A stretch of DNA of 64,000 bases from Sinorhizobium sp. 6-70 (GTDB lineage: Bacteria > Pseudomonadota > Alphaproteobacteria > Rhizobiales > Rhizobiaceae): assembly GCF_030124375.1 (NCBI RefSeq), contig NZ_JASKLS010000009.1, positions 202,357-266,356 on the forward strand. Direction: 5' to 3'. Positions 26,134-35,617 of the stretch are shown here, piece by piece; the stretch's first letter is position 1; each line of letters begins with the position of its first letter. Both the position numbers and the translations under genes were made by a program. The notes beneath the pieces are model-generated. The model had not been told where the DNA came from, made no database searches, and was given only the letters and a program-made list of their open reading frames with translations.

Positions 26134-27047
26134 TGTGTGCAGTATGCGGTTGCGGGACATCGCCTGTCGAAGGCCACAAGCACGAGGCGGGCAGCCATGG
26201 TCATGGCCACGGCGGAGGGCTCGACGATGACCATCATCACCACCATGGTCACGATCATCATTCTCACGATCATCACAACCGCGACGGCGAGCATGATCAC
26301 CATCATGCAGAGGACGGCTCGGTCCACTGCCGCCAGGGCATCGCCGGCGTGCATGTTCCTGGCATGGGCCGGGAACGGATCATCCAGGTCGAGAGGGAGA
26401 TCCTCTCCAAGAACGACGCCTATGCCACCGAAAATAGGAGGTATTTCGTACGCCAGGGCGTTTTCGCGCTCAACTTCGTCTCCAGCCCGGGCTCGGGCAA
26501 GACCAGCCTGCTTGTGCGAACGATAAGCGAGCTCAAGGAACGTGTTACGATCAACGTCATCGAAGGCGACCAACAGACCTCGAATGACGCGGCCCGCATT
26601 CGCGAGACAGGCGCCCGCGCAGTTCAGATCAACACCGGCAAGGGCTGCCATCTCGACGCCCATATGGTCGGCCACGCGGTCGAGGACCTCGCGCCTGAGC
26701 CGGGCTCTGTGCTCTTCATCGAGAACGTCGGTAATCTCGTCTGTCCCGCCGCTTTCGATCTTGGCGAGGCTCACAAGGTCGTGGTGCTCTCGCTCACCGA
26801 GGGCGAGGACAAGCCGCTCAAATATCCCGACATGTTCGCCGCCGCTGACCTGATGATCCTCAATAAGGCGGACCTGCTCCCGCATCTCGACTTCGATGTC
26901 GGGCTCTGCATCACCAACGCGCTGCTCGTCAATCCGCGGCTGCAGACGCTGATTGTCTCCGCCCGCACGGGCGAGGGGATGGAGGCCCTATACGGCTGGC
27001 TTGAAGCATCCGCTGTGCGGCAGGACAAGCGACCGAAGGTGGTGTGA
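26133..27047 (+). CDS. hypB: Hydrogenase nickel GTPase HypB
   Basis: This 304-residue protein begins MCAVCGCG, the high-affinity nickel motif CxxCGC, followed by a histidine-rich stretch (about residues 16-60, roughly 20 histidines) that can store nickel. The GTPase domain has FVSSPGSGKTSL (P-loop), IEGDQQT and ILNKADLLPH. The family supplies nickel to the hydrogenase with HypA. The start codon overlaps the hypA stop. The histidine-rich region is clearly intact, so metal storage is expected. Confidence 0.95.
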   Translation: MCAVCGCGTSPVEGHKHEAGSHGHGHGGGLDDDHHHHHGHDHHSHDHHNRDGEHDHHHAEDGSVHCRQGIAGVHVPGMGRERIIQVEREILSKNDAYATENRRYFVRQGVFALNFVSSPGSGKTSLLVRTISELKERVTINVIEGDQQTSNDAARIRETGARAVQINTGKGCHLDAHMVGHAVEDLAPEPGSVLFIENVGNLVCPAAFDLGEAHKVVVLSLTEGEDKPLKYPDMFAAADLMILNKADLLPHLDFDVGLCITNALLVNPRLQTLIVSARTGEGMEALYGWLEASAVRQDKRPKVV

Positions 27048-27050
27048 ACA

Positions 27051-29327
27051 ATGGCGCGGGTGGTCGCACGACCGATCGAAAGCCGGGTCCGGCGGCTGCG
27101 GCTGCGCGTGCGCGGCACCGTGCAGGGCGTCGGCTTCCGGCCTTTCGTCTATAGGCTCGCGCGCGAGATGCGGCTCTCCGGATTTGTCCTTAATGACAGC
27201 GAGGGCGTGCTGATCGAAATCGAGGGCTTGGACCCAGGCCGCTTCCCCGAGGCGATCCGCACCCAGGCTCCGCCGCTTGCCCGCATCGATGCTGTGGACG
27301 TACGGGAGCTGGCGCCGGCCGGCGGCGATCGGTTCGAGATCCTCGATAGCCTCACCGGCACGAGTGCGACTCGTATCGGCGCCGACGCCGCGGTTTGCGA
27401 GGAATGCCGGCGGGAGCTCACGGATCCGGGGAGCCGGTTTTTTGGCTATCCCTTCGTCAACTGTACCCAATGCGGGCCGCGCTTCACCATAACCCGCGCG
27501 CTTCCTTATGACCGCGCCCAGACCTCGATGGCCTCGTTTTCGATGTGTGATGCCTGCGCGGCGGACTATATCGACCCTGAAAGCCGTCGCTTCCACGCCG
27601 AACCGGTTGCTTGTCCTGAGTGCGGTCCGAGGCTCGGCCATCCAGTCGCGGAGTTGGCGGCGCGGCTCGAAGGCGGCGCTATCATCGCACTAAAGGGGGT
27701 CGGCGGGTTCCACCTGCTGTGCGATGCGCGCAACGATGCGGCGATCGCTCTCCTCAGGCGGCGCAAGGCCCGCGACGAGAAGCCCTTTGCCGTCATGGTG
27801 CGGGATATCGCGGCGGCACGGCAGCTGGCGCAGCTGACGGATGCCGAAGAGGTGTTGCTGACTTCGCCGGCAAGCCCGATCGTTCTGGTAGAGGCCATTG
27901 CCGGCGAACTCTCCAATCTCGTTGCTCCCGGGCTGGGGCGGATAGGCCTTATTCTGGCCTACGCACCGGCGCACCTCCTCCTGTTCGATGAACTCTCCCG
28001 TCATTCGCCGAACTGTCCCCCTGCGCTGGTCGCGACCAGCGCCAACCCCGGCGGCGAGCCGCTCGTTGCCGATAATGCGGATGCCGAACTGCGCCTTTCC
28101 GCGATCGCCGATCTGATCGTCACCCATGACCGCGATATCGTCGCCCGCGCCGACGACTCCGTCATGCAAGTTGTTGACGGCGCGCCCGCCTTCATCCGCC
28201 GCGCCCGCGGCTTCGTGCCAGAGCCCGTCGACCTCGGAGCGGACGGACCTTCCGTGATCGCCACCGGTACGGACCTAAAGAACACCGTCTGCGTCACCCG
28301 CGGTCGCGAGGCGTTTCTGTCGCAACATGTGGGCGGCCTCGACAATGCCGAGGCGATACGCTTCCAACGCGAGGCGACTACCCATCTCTGTTCGATCCTT
28401 GATGTGAAGTTGGAATTCGCGGTCTCCGACCTGCATCCGGATTTCCGCTCGGTGCGGATGGCGGAGAGCTTCGGCCTGCCGGTGATACCGGTCCAGCACC
28501 ATCTCGCTCATGTCGCCGCAGTGGCGGCGGAGCATCGACTCGCCGGACCGGTTCTCGGGCTTGCGCTTGACGGCCACGGTCTTGGCACCGACGGCAGCAG
28601 TTGGGGAGGCGAGATGCTTGCGGTCGAGGGACATCGCTGGCTTCGCGCCGGATCGCTCATGCCGCTACCGCTGCCGGGTGGCGACCGTGCGGCGCGCGAA
28701 TCCTGGCGCATGGGGGTCGCGGCGCTTCAGGCGGCGGACCGCATCGACCTCGCGCGGGCGCTCTGGCTCGCTCATTCCGGCGTGGCGCAGTTGGCGGCGA
28801 CGTTCAGCCGTGGCATGCGGACCCCGGTTACGAGCAGCCTCGGTAGGCTCTTCGACGCCGCCGCAGCGATATCGGGTGTTTGTCTCGTCCAGACCTATGA
28901 GGGGCAGACCGCGATGGAATTCGAGGCGCTGGTCCGGGCGCCGCACTGCCTGCCCGGCGGGTATGCCATCAACGATGGGGTGCTCGACTTCCGGCCGCTC
29001 ATCCTGCATTTGGCAGAGGCAGGGATGTGCGGCGTCGAAGCCGCCGACCTTTTCCACGGCACGCTGATTGCCGGTCTCGCGGATTGGGGGGCCATGGGCG
29101 CGGCAAGCTTCGGCACGCGGCAGGTTGCGCTCGGCGGCGGATGTATGATGAACCGCGTCCTTGCGACGGGTCTGGCGCCGGCGCTGCGCGAGCGCGGCCT
29201 TAAACCGTATTTGCCACGTCTGGCGCCGGCCAATGACGGCGGCGTTGCGCTTGGCCAAGCCGCCCACGCGCGGCAGGTTATCATGGCCAAACGTGCATCG
29301 GAGGAGCAGAGCCCAACATGTGCCTAG
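27051..29327 (+). CDS. hypF: Carbamoyltransferase HypF
   Basis: This 758-residue cytoplasmic protein has all four HypF domains: an N-terminal acylphosphatase (RGTVQGVGFRPFVYRLA, residues 24-40), two zinc fingers with paired cysteines (CEECRREL, NCTQCGPRF, CDACAADY, CPECGPRL), a YrdC-like domain (IALKGVGGFHLLCDA) and a C-terminal Kae1-like domain (HHLAHVAAVAAEH, LALDGHGLGTDGSSWGGE). It makes the carbamoyl donor for the CN ligands of the active site with HypE. Some rhizobial hypF genes lack the acylphosphatase part, but this one does not. It starts three bases after hypB, and its end overlaps hypC by ten. Confidence 0.95.
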   Translation: MARVVARPIESRVRRLRLRVRGTVQGVGFRPFVYRLAREMRLSGFVLNDSEGVLIEIEGLDPGRFPEAIRTQAPPLARIDAVDVRELAPAGGDRFEILDSLTGTSATRIGADAAVCEECRRELTDPGSRFFGYPFVNCTQCGPRFTITRALPYDRAQTSMASFSMCDACAADYIDPESRRFHAEPVACPECGPRLGHPVAELAARLEGGAIIALKGVGGFHLLCDARNDAAIALLRRRKARDEKPFAVMVRDIAAARQLAQLTDAEEVLLTSPASPIVLVEAIAGELSNLVAPGLGRIGLILAYAPAHLLLFDELSRHSPNCPPALVATSANPGGEPLVADNADAELRLSAIADLIVTHDRDIVARADDSVMQVVDGAPAFIRRARGFVPEPVDLGADGPSVIATGTDLKNTVCVTRGREAFLSQHVGGLDNAEAIRFQREATTHLCSILDVKLEFAVSDLHPDFRSVRMAESFGLPVIPVQHHLAHVAAVAAEHRLAGPVLGLALDGHGLGTDGSSWGGEMLAVEGHRWLRAGSLMPLPLPGGDRAARESWRMGVAALQAADRIDLARALWLAHSGVAQLAATFSRGMRTPVTSSLGRLFDAAAAISGVCLVQTYEGQTAMEFEALVRAPHCLPGGYAINDGVLDFRPLILHLAEAGMCGVEAADLFHGTLIAGLADWGAMGAASFGTRQVALGGGCMMNRVLATGLAPALRERGLKPYLPRLAPANDGGVALGQAAHARQVIMAKRASEEQSPTCA

Positions 29328-29545
29328 CCATACCGGTCGAGGTCAAGGAAGTGCTGCCCGACGATATGGCGAGCGTCACGCTTGACGGTGTCTTGAAGAT
29401 CATCTCGACGGCGTTGATCGACGATGTCCGGCCGGGTGACTACGTCATCCTCCATGTCGGCTATGCGCTGACGAAGATTAATCCTGAGGAGGCCGAGCGA
29501 ACGCTGGCGCTGATCCATGAAGCCGCGATGGGTAATGCGACATGA
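29318..29545 (+). CDS. hypC: Hydrogenase assembly chaperone HypC
   Basis: This 75-residue protein starts MCLAIPVEVKEV with the invariant cysteine 2, and has the VRPGDYVILHVGYALTKINP core of the family. It holds the iron atom with HypD while CN and CO are attached and then delivers it to HupL. The start is within the last codons of hypF, and the stop overlaps the hypD ATG by four bases. It is a paralogue of HupF, encoded 6.5 kb upstream. Confidence 0.95.
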   Translation: MCLAIPVEVKEVLPDDMASVTLDGVLKIISTALIDDVRPGDYVILHVGYALTKINPEEAERTLALIHEAAMGNAT

Positions 29546-30699
29546 AGTATATCGACGAATATCGCAATGGAAGGCTCGCCCGCGATATTGCCCGTCAGAT
29601 CGCGTCGACTGCGGATCCAGGTCGCTCCTACCATTTGATGGAGTTCTGCGGTGGGCACACGCACGTGATCTCCCGCTACGGGCTTGAGGATTTGCTGCCC
29701 GACAATGTCCGGATGGTCCACGGCCCGGGCTGTCCTGTTTGCGTGCTGCCGATCGGCCGGATCGGCGCGGCGATCGCGCTCGCGATGCGTTCCGATATCA
29801 CGCTCTGCACCTATGGCGACTTGATGCGCGTGCGGGATAAGAACGGGTGGAGCCTGCTCAAGGCCAAGGCGGCCGGTGCCGATGTGCGCATGGTCTACTC
29901 GACCCTCGACGCGCTGAAGATCGCCGAAGCCGAGCCGCAGCGCGAGGTGGTGCTCTTCGCAATCGGCTTCGAGACTACGACGCCGCCAACCGCTCTCGCG
30001 CTCAAGACGGCGATCGCCAAAGGATTGGGCAATTTCTCTATCTTCTGCAACCATGTCGTGACCCCGGCGGCGATCCACAGCATCCTGGAAAGTCCGGATG
30101 TCCGCAAGCTCGGTACGATCAAGATCGATGGCTTCGTCGGCCCAGCCCATGTCAGCGCTGTGATCGGCACAAAGGCCTATGAATTCTTCGCCGAGGAATT
30201 CCGCAAACCAGTCGTGGTGGCCGGCTTCGAGCCACTCGATGTCCTCCAGGCGGTCCTGATGCTCGTGCGCCAGATCAACGACGGCAGGCACGTGGTCGAA
30301 AACCAGTATATCCGCGCGGTGACCAGACTTGGCAATGTGAAGGCCCAGGAGGAGATCGCGAATTTCTTCGAGCTGCGCGAGAGCTTCGAATGGCGGGGCC
30401 TCGGCGAGTTGCCTTTGAGCGGCCTGCGGCTCCGGCCACGGTATGCGGCCTATGATGCCGAAAAGCGCTATTCGATGGTGACCTTCAAGGCCGAGGACAA
30501 TCAGGCCTGCGAATGCGGCTCCATTCTGCGCGGCGCGAAGAAACCTGCCGACTGCAAGCTGTTCGCCACGGTCTGCACGCCCGATACGCCGATGGGATCC
30601 TGCATGGTTTCGTCGGAAGGCGCCTGCGCCGCACACTGGACCTATGGCCGCTTCCGCACGAAGGCGCGGCAATCGAATGCCGGGAGGGCGATCGCATGA
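29542..30699 (+). CDS. hypD: Hydrogenase assembly protein HypD
   Basis: This 385-residue protein is the [4Fe-4S] scaffold on which the Fe(CN)2CO unit is put together. Motifs: EFCGGHTHVI, VHGPGCPVCVLP with its redox cysteines, GFETTTPPTALAL, and the C-terminal cluster cysteines (ACECGSILRG, PADCKLFATVCTPDTPMGSC). It overlaps hypC and hypE by four bases each. It looks complete. Confidence 0.95.
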   Translation: MKYIDEYRNGRLARDIARQIASTADPGRSYHLMEFCGGHTHVISRYGLEDLLPDNVRMVHGPGCPVCVLPIGRIGAAIALAMRSDITLCTYGDLMRVRDKNGWSLLKAKAAGADVRMVYSTLDALKIAEAEPQREVVLFAIGFETTTPPTALALKTAIAKGLGNFSIFCNHVVTPAAIHSILESPDVRKLGTIKIDGFVGPAHVSAVIGTKAYEFFAEEFRKPVVVAGFEPLDVLQAVLMLVRQINDGRHVVENQYIRAVTRLGNVKAQEEIANFFELRESFEWRGLGELPLSGLRLRPRYAAYDAEKRYSMVTFKAEDNQACECGSILRGAKKPADCKLFATVCTPDTPMGSCMVSSEGACAAHWTYGRFRTKARQSNAGRAIA

Positions 30700-31748
30700 A
30701 CATCATGGTAGAGGCGTACCGCCAAAAGCTCGACGTTGCGAACGGGCGGGTCGATCTCTCCCATGGCGCCGGCGGACGTGCAATGGGACAGCTCATAGAG
30801 GGTATCTTTCACAAGGCTTTCGACAACATCTGGTTGCGCGCGGGCAACGACCAATCGGCCTTCACCGTTCCGGGCGGACGCATGGTCATGAGCACTGACG
30901 GCTATGTCGTCTCGCCGCTGTTCTTTCCCGGCGGGAATATTGGCTCGCTCGCCGCGCACGGCACGATCAACGATATCGCCATGGCCGCTGCCCGACCGCT
31001 CTATCTGTCGGCGAGCTTCATCATCGAGGAGGGTTTCCCGCTCGCCGATCTCGAACGTATCGCCGAAAGCATGGGATTGGCTTCCCGCGAGGCCGGTGTG
31101 CCGATAATCACCGGGGATACCAAGGTCGTCGAGCGCGGCAAAGCCGACGGTGTCTTCATTTCGACGTCCGCGGTCGGCATTGTGCCGGACGGGCTCGATC
31201 TCAGCGTCGATGCCGCCCGGCCGGGCGATGCGGTTATCCTCTCCGGCTCGATCGGTGATCATGGCATCGCGGTGATGTCGAAACGCGAGAACCTGGAATT
31301 CGATGCGGCGGTCGTCTCCGACAGCGCCGCGCTGCACGGGCTGGTGGCCGAGATGGTCGAGGCCGGCAGCAGGCATATCCGGCTGATGCGCGATCCCACG
31401 CGTGGCGGCCTCGCCGCGACGCTTAACGAAATCGCCAGCCAGTCAAAGGTCGGCTTCCATATTGACGAGGAAGCCATCCCCGTCAAACGGGAGGTGGCCG
31501 CGGCCTGCGAATTGCTTGGGCTCGATCCGCTCAATGTCGCCAACGAGGGCAAGCTTGTCGCCGTCGCCGCGCCAGAAGGCGCAAAAGCAATTCTGGCCGC
31601 GATGCGTGGACATCCCCTCGGGCGCGAGGCGGCGCTGATCGGACATGTCGTGGCTGACGACGATTGCTTCGTTGAGATGTCGACCTCCTTCGGCGGCAGC
31701 CGGATCATCGACTGGCTGTCGGGCGAGCAATTGCCCAGGATCTGCTGA
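30696..31748 (+). CDS. hypE: Hydrogenase maturation protein HypE
   Basis: This 350-residue protein is a PurM/AIR-synthase-type ATPase ending in PRIC; the terminal cysteine accepts the carbamoyl group from HypF and is dehydrated to a thiocyanate that becomes the CN ligand. It has LSHGAGGRAMGQLI, MSTDGYVVSPLFFPGG and RDPTRGGLAATLNEIA. The last gene of the hydrogenase cluster here; hypX and hoxA, found in some rhizobia, do not follow. The nodM nod box lies 140 bases beyond the stop. Confidence 0.95.
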   Translation: MNIMVEAYRQKLDVANGRVDLSHGAGGRAMGQLIEGIFHKAFDNIWLRAGNDQSAFTVPGGRMVMSTDGYVVSPLFFPGGNIGSLAAHGTINDIAMAAARPLYLSASFIIEEGFPLADLERIAESMGLASREAGVPIITGDTKVVERGKADGVFISTSAVGIVPDGLDLSVDAARPGDAVILSGSIGDHGIAVMSKRENLEFDAAVVSDSAALHGLVAEMVEAGSRHIRLMRDPTRGGLAATLNEIASQSKVGFHIDEEAIPVKREVAAACELLGLDPLNVANEGKLVAVAAPEGAKAILAAMRGHPLGREAALIGHVVADDDCFVEMSTSFGGSRIIDWLSGEQLPRIC

Positions 31749-31889
31749 GAGAGGCGGATGGGCATACTGCTTTCTGCGACGGCTTCAATTCTTTGTCAGA
31801 GCCGCCGCATGTCCACTTGCGAGACGCTCGGTCATCAGCGCGTCGAGCGAGCAGATTGAGGTCAACGCACCTCGAAACGCATTACCGTG

Positions 31890-31937
31890 CATCCATGGCG
31901 TGAATGGGTGTGATCCAAAGAATCAATTTTTCCAATC
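31890..31937 (+). promoter_or_regulatory. nod box driving nodM
   Basis: CATCCATGGCG, GAATGG, then GATCCAAAGAATCAATTTTT and CCAATC match the nod box along its full length. It lies 238 bases before nodM. TATTAGAAAGCGC after the box is nearly the same as after the nod box at 1566-1613. Confidence 0.92.
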
Positions 31938-32174
31938 AGTCGAGTGCTATTAGAAAGCGCATCTAACCAGATCAAGCGCATCGCGGTGGACCGATCATTG
32001 GTACGAAACTTCTACCAGCCGGCATTTCGTCGGCGTCACGATTGACGACAGCAGGTGACGCGCAGCGAAGAAACGATCGTCTGTGTGAGGCGACCGGGAG
32101 CTGTTGATATAGCTTCGCTCAGACGGGGTATTTAAATACGCCGCGACCGGCGTGGAAGGAATGCGAAGAGGGAT

Positions 32175-33998
32175 ATGTGCGGGATCGTAGGCATCGTCGG
32201 GCAGCAGCCGGTCTCCGAACGGCTGGTCTATGCGCTGAAGCGGCTGGAATATCGCGGATACGATTCGGCCGGCATCGCGACTATCGACGGTGGAGCGCTT
32301 GACCGCCGGCGCGCGGAAGGCAAGCTCGTCAATCTCGAGGCAAGGCTGAACGAACAGCCTCTGGCCGGAACGATCGGCATTGGCCACACGCGCTGGGCGA
32401 CCCATGGCGCGCCGAAGGAACGCAACGCGCATCCACATTTCACCGCTGGTATCGCAGTCGTACACAACGGCATCATCGAGAATTTTGCTGAGTTGAAGGA
32501 CGAACTGACCGCGTCTGGCGCCGAGTTCCACACCGAGACCGATACGGAGGTCGTCGCGCATCTCCTGGCAAGGCTTCGCCGGGATGGCATCGGACGGCGC
32601 GAGGCAATGTTTGCGATGCTAAGGCGGCTGAGGGGCGCATACGCACTCGCTGTCCTTTTCGAAGACGATCCGTTGACCATCATGGCGGCCCGTAACGGCC
32701 CGCCGCTCGCGATCGGTCATGGCGACGGCGAAATGTTCCTCGGCTCAGACGCCATCGCCCTGGCGCCGTTTACCAATGAAATCACCTATCTGATCGATGG
32801 CGACTGGGCGATCATCGACAAAACCGGTGTCCATATCTTTGACATCGACGGCAATGTCGTCGCCCGGCCGCGGCAAGTTTCCTCGGATGTCGCCTACATG
32901 GTCGACAAAGGCAATCATCGTCATTTCATGGAGAAGGAAATCTACGAGCAGCCGGAGGTCATCTCCCACGCACTCGGCCACTACATCAACTTCATAGACA
33001 ACCGGGTCGTGCCGGTTTGGGACATCGACTTCGCCAAGGTGCCAAACCTGGCGCTTTCCGCCTGCGGGACCGCCTACCTCGCCGGGCTGATCGGCAAATA
33101 CTGGTTCGAGCGTTATGCACGCTTGCCGGTCGAAATCGATGTCGCGTCCGAGTTCCGCTATCGCGAGATCCCGCTGTCGCCGCAATCGGCCGCTCTCTTC
33201 ATTTCGCAGTCGGGCGAAACGGCCGATACGCTGGCATCGCTCCGATACTGCAAGGAACACGGCCTGAAGATCGGTGCCGTCGTCAACACCCGCGAATCGA
33301 CGATCGCGCGGGAGTCCGACGCCGTCTTCCCGATCCTCGCCGGTCCGGAGATCGGCGTCGCATCGACCAAGGCCTTCACCTGCCAGCTTGCCGTGCTTGC
33401 GGCGCTTGCCGTCGGCGCCGGCCGGGCGCGAGGCACGGTCAGCGAGCAGGAAGAACAGGCGCTGGTGAAAAGCCTTGCCGAGATGCCGCGCATCATGGGC
33501 CAGGTGTTGAACAGCATTCAGCCGAAGATCGAGCTCCTGTCGCGCGAATTGTCGAAGTGCCGTGACGTGCTCTATCTTGGCCGCGGCACCAGCTTCCCGC
33601 TGGCGATGGAAGGTGCGCTGAAGCTCAAGGAGATCTCCTACATCCACGCGGAAGGCTATGCGGCCGGCGAGCTGAAGCATGGGCCGATCGCGCTGATCGA
33701 CGAGAACATGCCGGTCATCGTCATCGCGCCGCACGACCGCTTCTTCGACAAGACGGTCTCGAACATGCAGGAAGTCGCCGCTCGTGGCGGGCGCATCATT
33801 CTTATCACGGACGAGATGGGCGCTGCCGCGTCGAAGCTCGACACGATGCATACGATCGTGTTGCCGAACGTCGACGAGATCATCGCGCCGATGATCTTCG
33901 CGTTGCCGATCCAGCTTCTTGCCTATCACACGGCCGTCGTCATGGGCACCGATGTCGACCAGCCGCGTAACCTCGCCAAGTCGGTAACGGTCGAATGA
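32175..33998 (+). CDS. nodM: Glucosamine-6-phosphate synthase NodM
   Basis: This 607-residue isomerising glutamine:fructose-6-phosphate amidotransferase has Cys2 as the N-terminal nucleophile (MCGIVGIVG), a glutaminase domain with IGIGHTRWATHG, and two SIS sugar-isomerase domains (SQSGETADTL; AEGYAAGELKHGPIALID), ending in LAKSVTVE. It makes glucosamine-6-phosphate for the chitooligosaccharide backbone of Nod factor. It is distinguished from housekeeping glmS by its nod box; glmS is almost the same protein. GAGGGAT precedes the ATG. It is transcribed alone and is followed by a strong hairpin at 34064-34098. Confidence 0.92.
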   Translation: MCGIVGIVGQQPVSERLVYALKRLEYRGYDSAGIATIDGGALDRRRAEGKLVNLEARLNEQPLAGTIGIGHTRWATHGAPKERNAHPHFTAGIAVVHNGIIENFAELKDELTASGAEFHTETDTEVVAHLLARLRRDGIGRREAMFAMLRRLRGAYALAVLFEDDPLTIMAARNGPPLAIGHGDGEMFLGSDAIALAPFTNEITYLIDGDWAIIDKTGVHIFDIDGNVVARPRQVSSDVAYMVDKGNHRHFMEKEIYEQPEVISHALGHYINFIDNRVVPVWDIDFAKVPNLALSACGTAYLAGLIGKYWFERYARLPVEIDVASEFRYREIPLSPQSAALFISQSGETADTLASLRYCKEHGLKIGAVVNTRESTIARESDAVFPILAGPEIGVASTKAFTCQLAVLAALAVGAGRARGTVSEQEEQALVKSLAEMPRIMGQVLNSIQPKIELLSRELSKCRDVLYLGRGTSFPLAMEGALKLKEISYIHAEGYAAGELKHGPIALIDENMPVIVIAPHDRFFDKTVSNMQEVAARGGRIILITDEMGAAASKLDTMHTIVLPNVDEIIAPMIFALPIQLLAYHTAVVMGTDVDQPRNLAKSVTVE

Positions 33999-34063
33999 TC
34001 ATCCGACGGGAAACACACGAAGTAGGGAGTCCATGGCGGCTGTGACGGCTACCGCCTAGGACG

Positions 34064-34098
34064 CGTCGCCTCCGAGTTGGGTCAGCTCGGAGGCGACG
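34064..34098 (+). terminator. Hairpin after nodM
   Basis: A perfect 13-bp inverted repeat (CGTCGCCTCCGAG and its complement) with a 9-base loop stands 65 bases after the nodM stop. No T-run follows, so it may be a processing or stabilising hairpin instead of a true intrinsic terminator. Confidence 0.5.
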
Positions 34099-34627
34099 TC
34101 GGTCGCGTCCTTCAGTCTGACGCCGTCAGCATCACCGCAAAAAGGGAACTCGTTCGAGACCAGCGGAACCGGTCATCTCTCCAGCTCATCTGTTCGCGTC
34201 TCTCTCCCAAGTCGGTAAAACTTGTTCCCCGGCACAACAACTAGACGTCCAGTCCCCGACACGGATGCGGTCAAACCTACAAAGCGAGGGCCGCGGCGAC
34301 CAAGCAGACCATCGGCGCTCGAATTTGATAGTCCCGCGGCCCTGTTGAGATCGATAGGCGGCGCTCGTGCGGCGCTGCTATCGGCGGCGACCCCTGCGCA
34401 AGCGTGGCCGAACTGCTTCTCATGCCTCGGCCGAGGAGGGAAGGCCGGCATCGGCTACCGGTACGGCAGATCCCCGAGCTGCAGGCCGCAAGCGTCTTCT
34501 CGACCAGGCATGCCGCCTGCAGCTCGCTCAGGCGGTCACTTGGACTCAGTCAACGGCCTTTGCACGTGCACACCGTAGTTTTCAATTCGGAACTTCAACG
34601 AAGGGTGTTTCGGCAACACCCACCAAA
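34099..34627. other. Spacer between nodM and bioZ (convergent), no supported gene
   Basis: Two or three frames of about 100 codons overlap here on both strands; none carries a recognisable domain or ribosome site. Confidence 0.5.
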
Positions 34628-35617
34628 CTATACCCCGAAAACGACAGCACCTCCGGTTAAGCCGGCACCAACTGCGGTAAGCAACAGCTTTTCGCCCGAA
34701 ACAAGTGGCCTGGCTTGATGCGAGAGCGATAGGGAAAGCGCTATCGTCGCCGCTGACGAATTCCCATAATTGTCGATCGTTCGCACTGTTCGTCCCGGGT
34801 CGATGCCGAGCTTGTCGCTCACGGCGTCAAAAATTCGGGCATTGGCTTGGTGAGGCACGAAGCGATCGATCTTTGTCGCGTCCAGACCGGCGGCGGCGAG
34901 CGCCCGGGCGCCGCAGGTCGCCATCATCTCGACAGCCTGCGCGAACATCTCGCGGCCATCGCGCATCGTCATCAGGAAATCCTCCGCCGGAATGCCTGAA
35001 GCGAAGGGTCGCTTGCTGCCGCCGGCAGGAATGGAGATCAGTTCATAACGGCTACCGTCCGAGGCGAGATCCACACCGAGAATGCCCTTCTCGACCTCAT
35101 CCGACGGCGCCAGCACGACGGCCCCGGCGGCATCGGCGAAAAGTACCGCGCTTGCGCGTTCGGCCGAATTGATCCTTCGGCTCAAGATATTCGCTGCCAC
35201 GACCAGGACCGGCCGTCCTTGTGTGCGCACGAACCCGTCAGCAAGTGTCAGCGCATAGAGAAAGCCCGAGCAGGCGCCGGCAAGGTCGATCGCACCGCTG
35301 TTCAAAAGGCTGAGACGGTGAGCGAGCAACGGGGCAGACGGCGGAAGAAGATGATCAGGCGTCGATGTGGCTAGCAGCGTGAGCGTAATGTCGCCGCGCG
35401 CGATGCCGGCGTCGTCGAGAGCGGCCTCTCCGGCCCTCGCCGCAAGTCCGCTGAGGGTGTCGCCATCGTCAACCCAGTGCCTCGTTCGAATACCGGTTCG
35501 TCGTTCGATCCAGCCCGGCTCCAGGCCGAGGCTCCTTTCGATCTCGGCGTTTTCGACGCGCCGGGCCGGCACGGCGTGGCCTAGCCCCGCAAGACGCGAT
35601 TGAGGCGCGCCCCTCAT
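34628..35617 (-). CDS. bioZ: BioZ, ketoacyl-ACP synthase III of pimeloyl synthesis
   Basis: This 329-residue FabH-like condensing enzyme has its catalytic cysteine in LAGACSGFLYAL, histidine in VPHQANARIFD and asparagine in IDNYGNSSAA. In Agrobacterium BioZ joins glutaryl-CoA with malonyl-ACP to give the C7 precursor that the fatty-acid cycle turns into pimeloyl-ACP, so BioC and BioH are not needed. It is the last gene of bioBFDAZ, and its ATG overlaps bioA by four bases. Context separates it from ordinary FabH. Confidence 0.93.
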   Translation of the reverse strand: MRGAPQSRLAGLGHAVPARRVENAEIERSLGLEPGWIERRTGIRTRHWVDDGDTLSGLAARAGEAALDDAGIARGDITLTLLATSTPDHLLPPSAPLLAHRLSLLNSGAIDLAGACSGFLYALTLADGFVRTQGRPVLVVAANILSRRINSAERASAVLFADAAGAVVLAPSDEVEKGILGVDLASDGSRYELISIPAGGSKRPFASGIPAEDFLMTMRDGREMFAQAVEMMATCGARALAAAGLDATKIDRFVPHQANARIFDAVSDKLGIDPGRTVRTIDNYGNSSAATIALSLSLSHQARPLVSGEKLLLTAVGAGLTGGAVVFGV

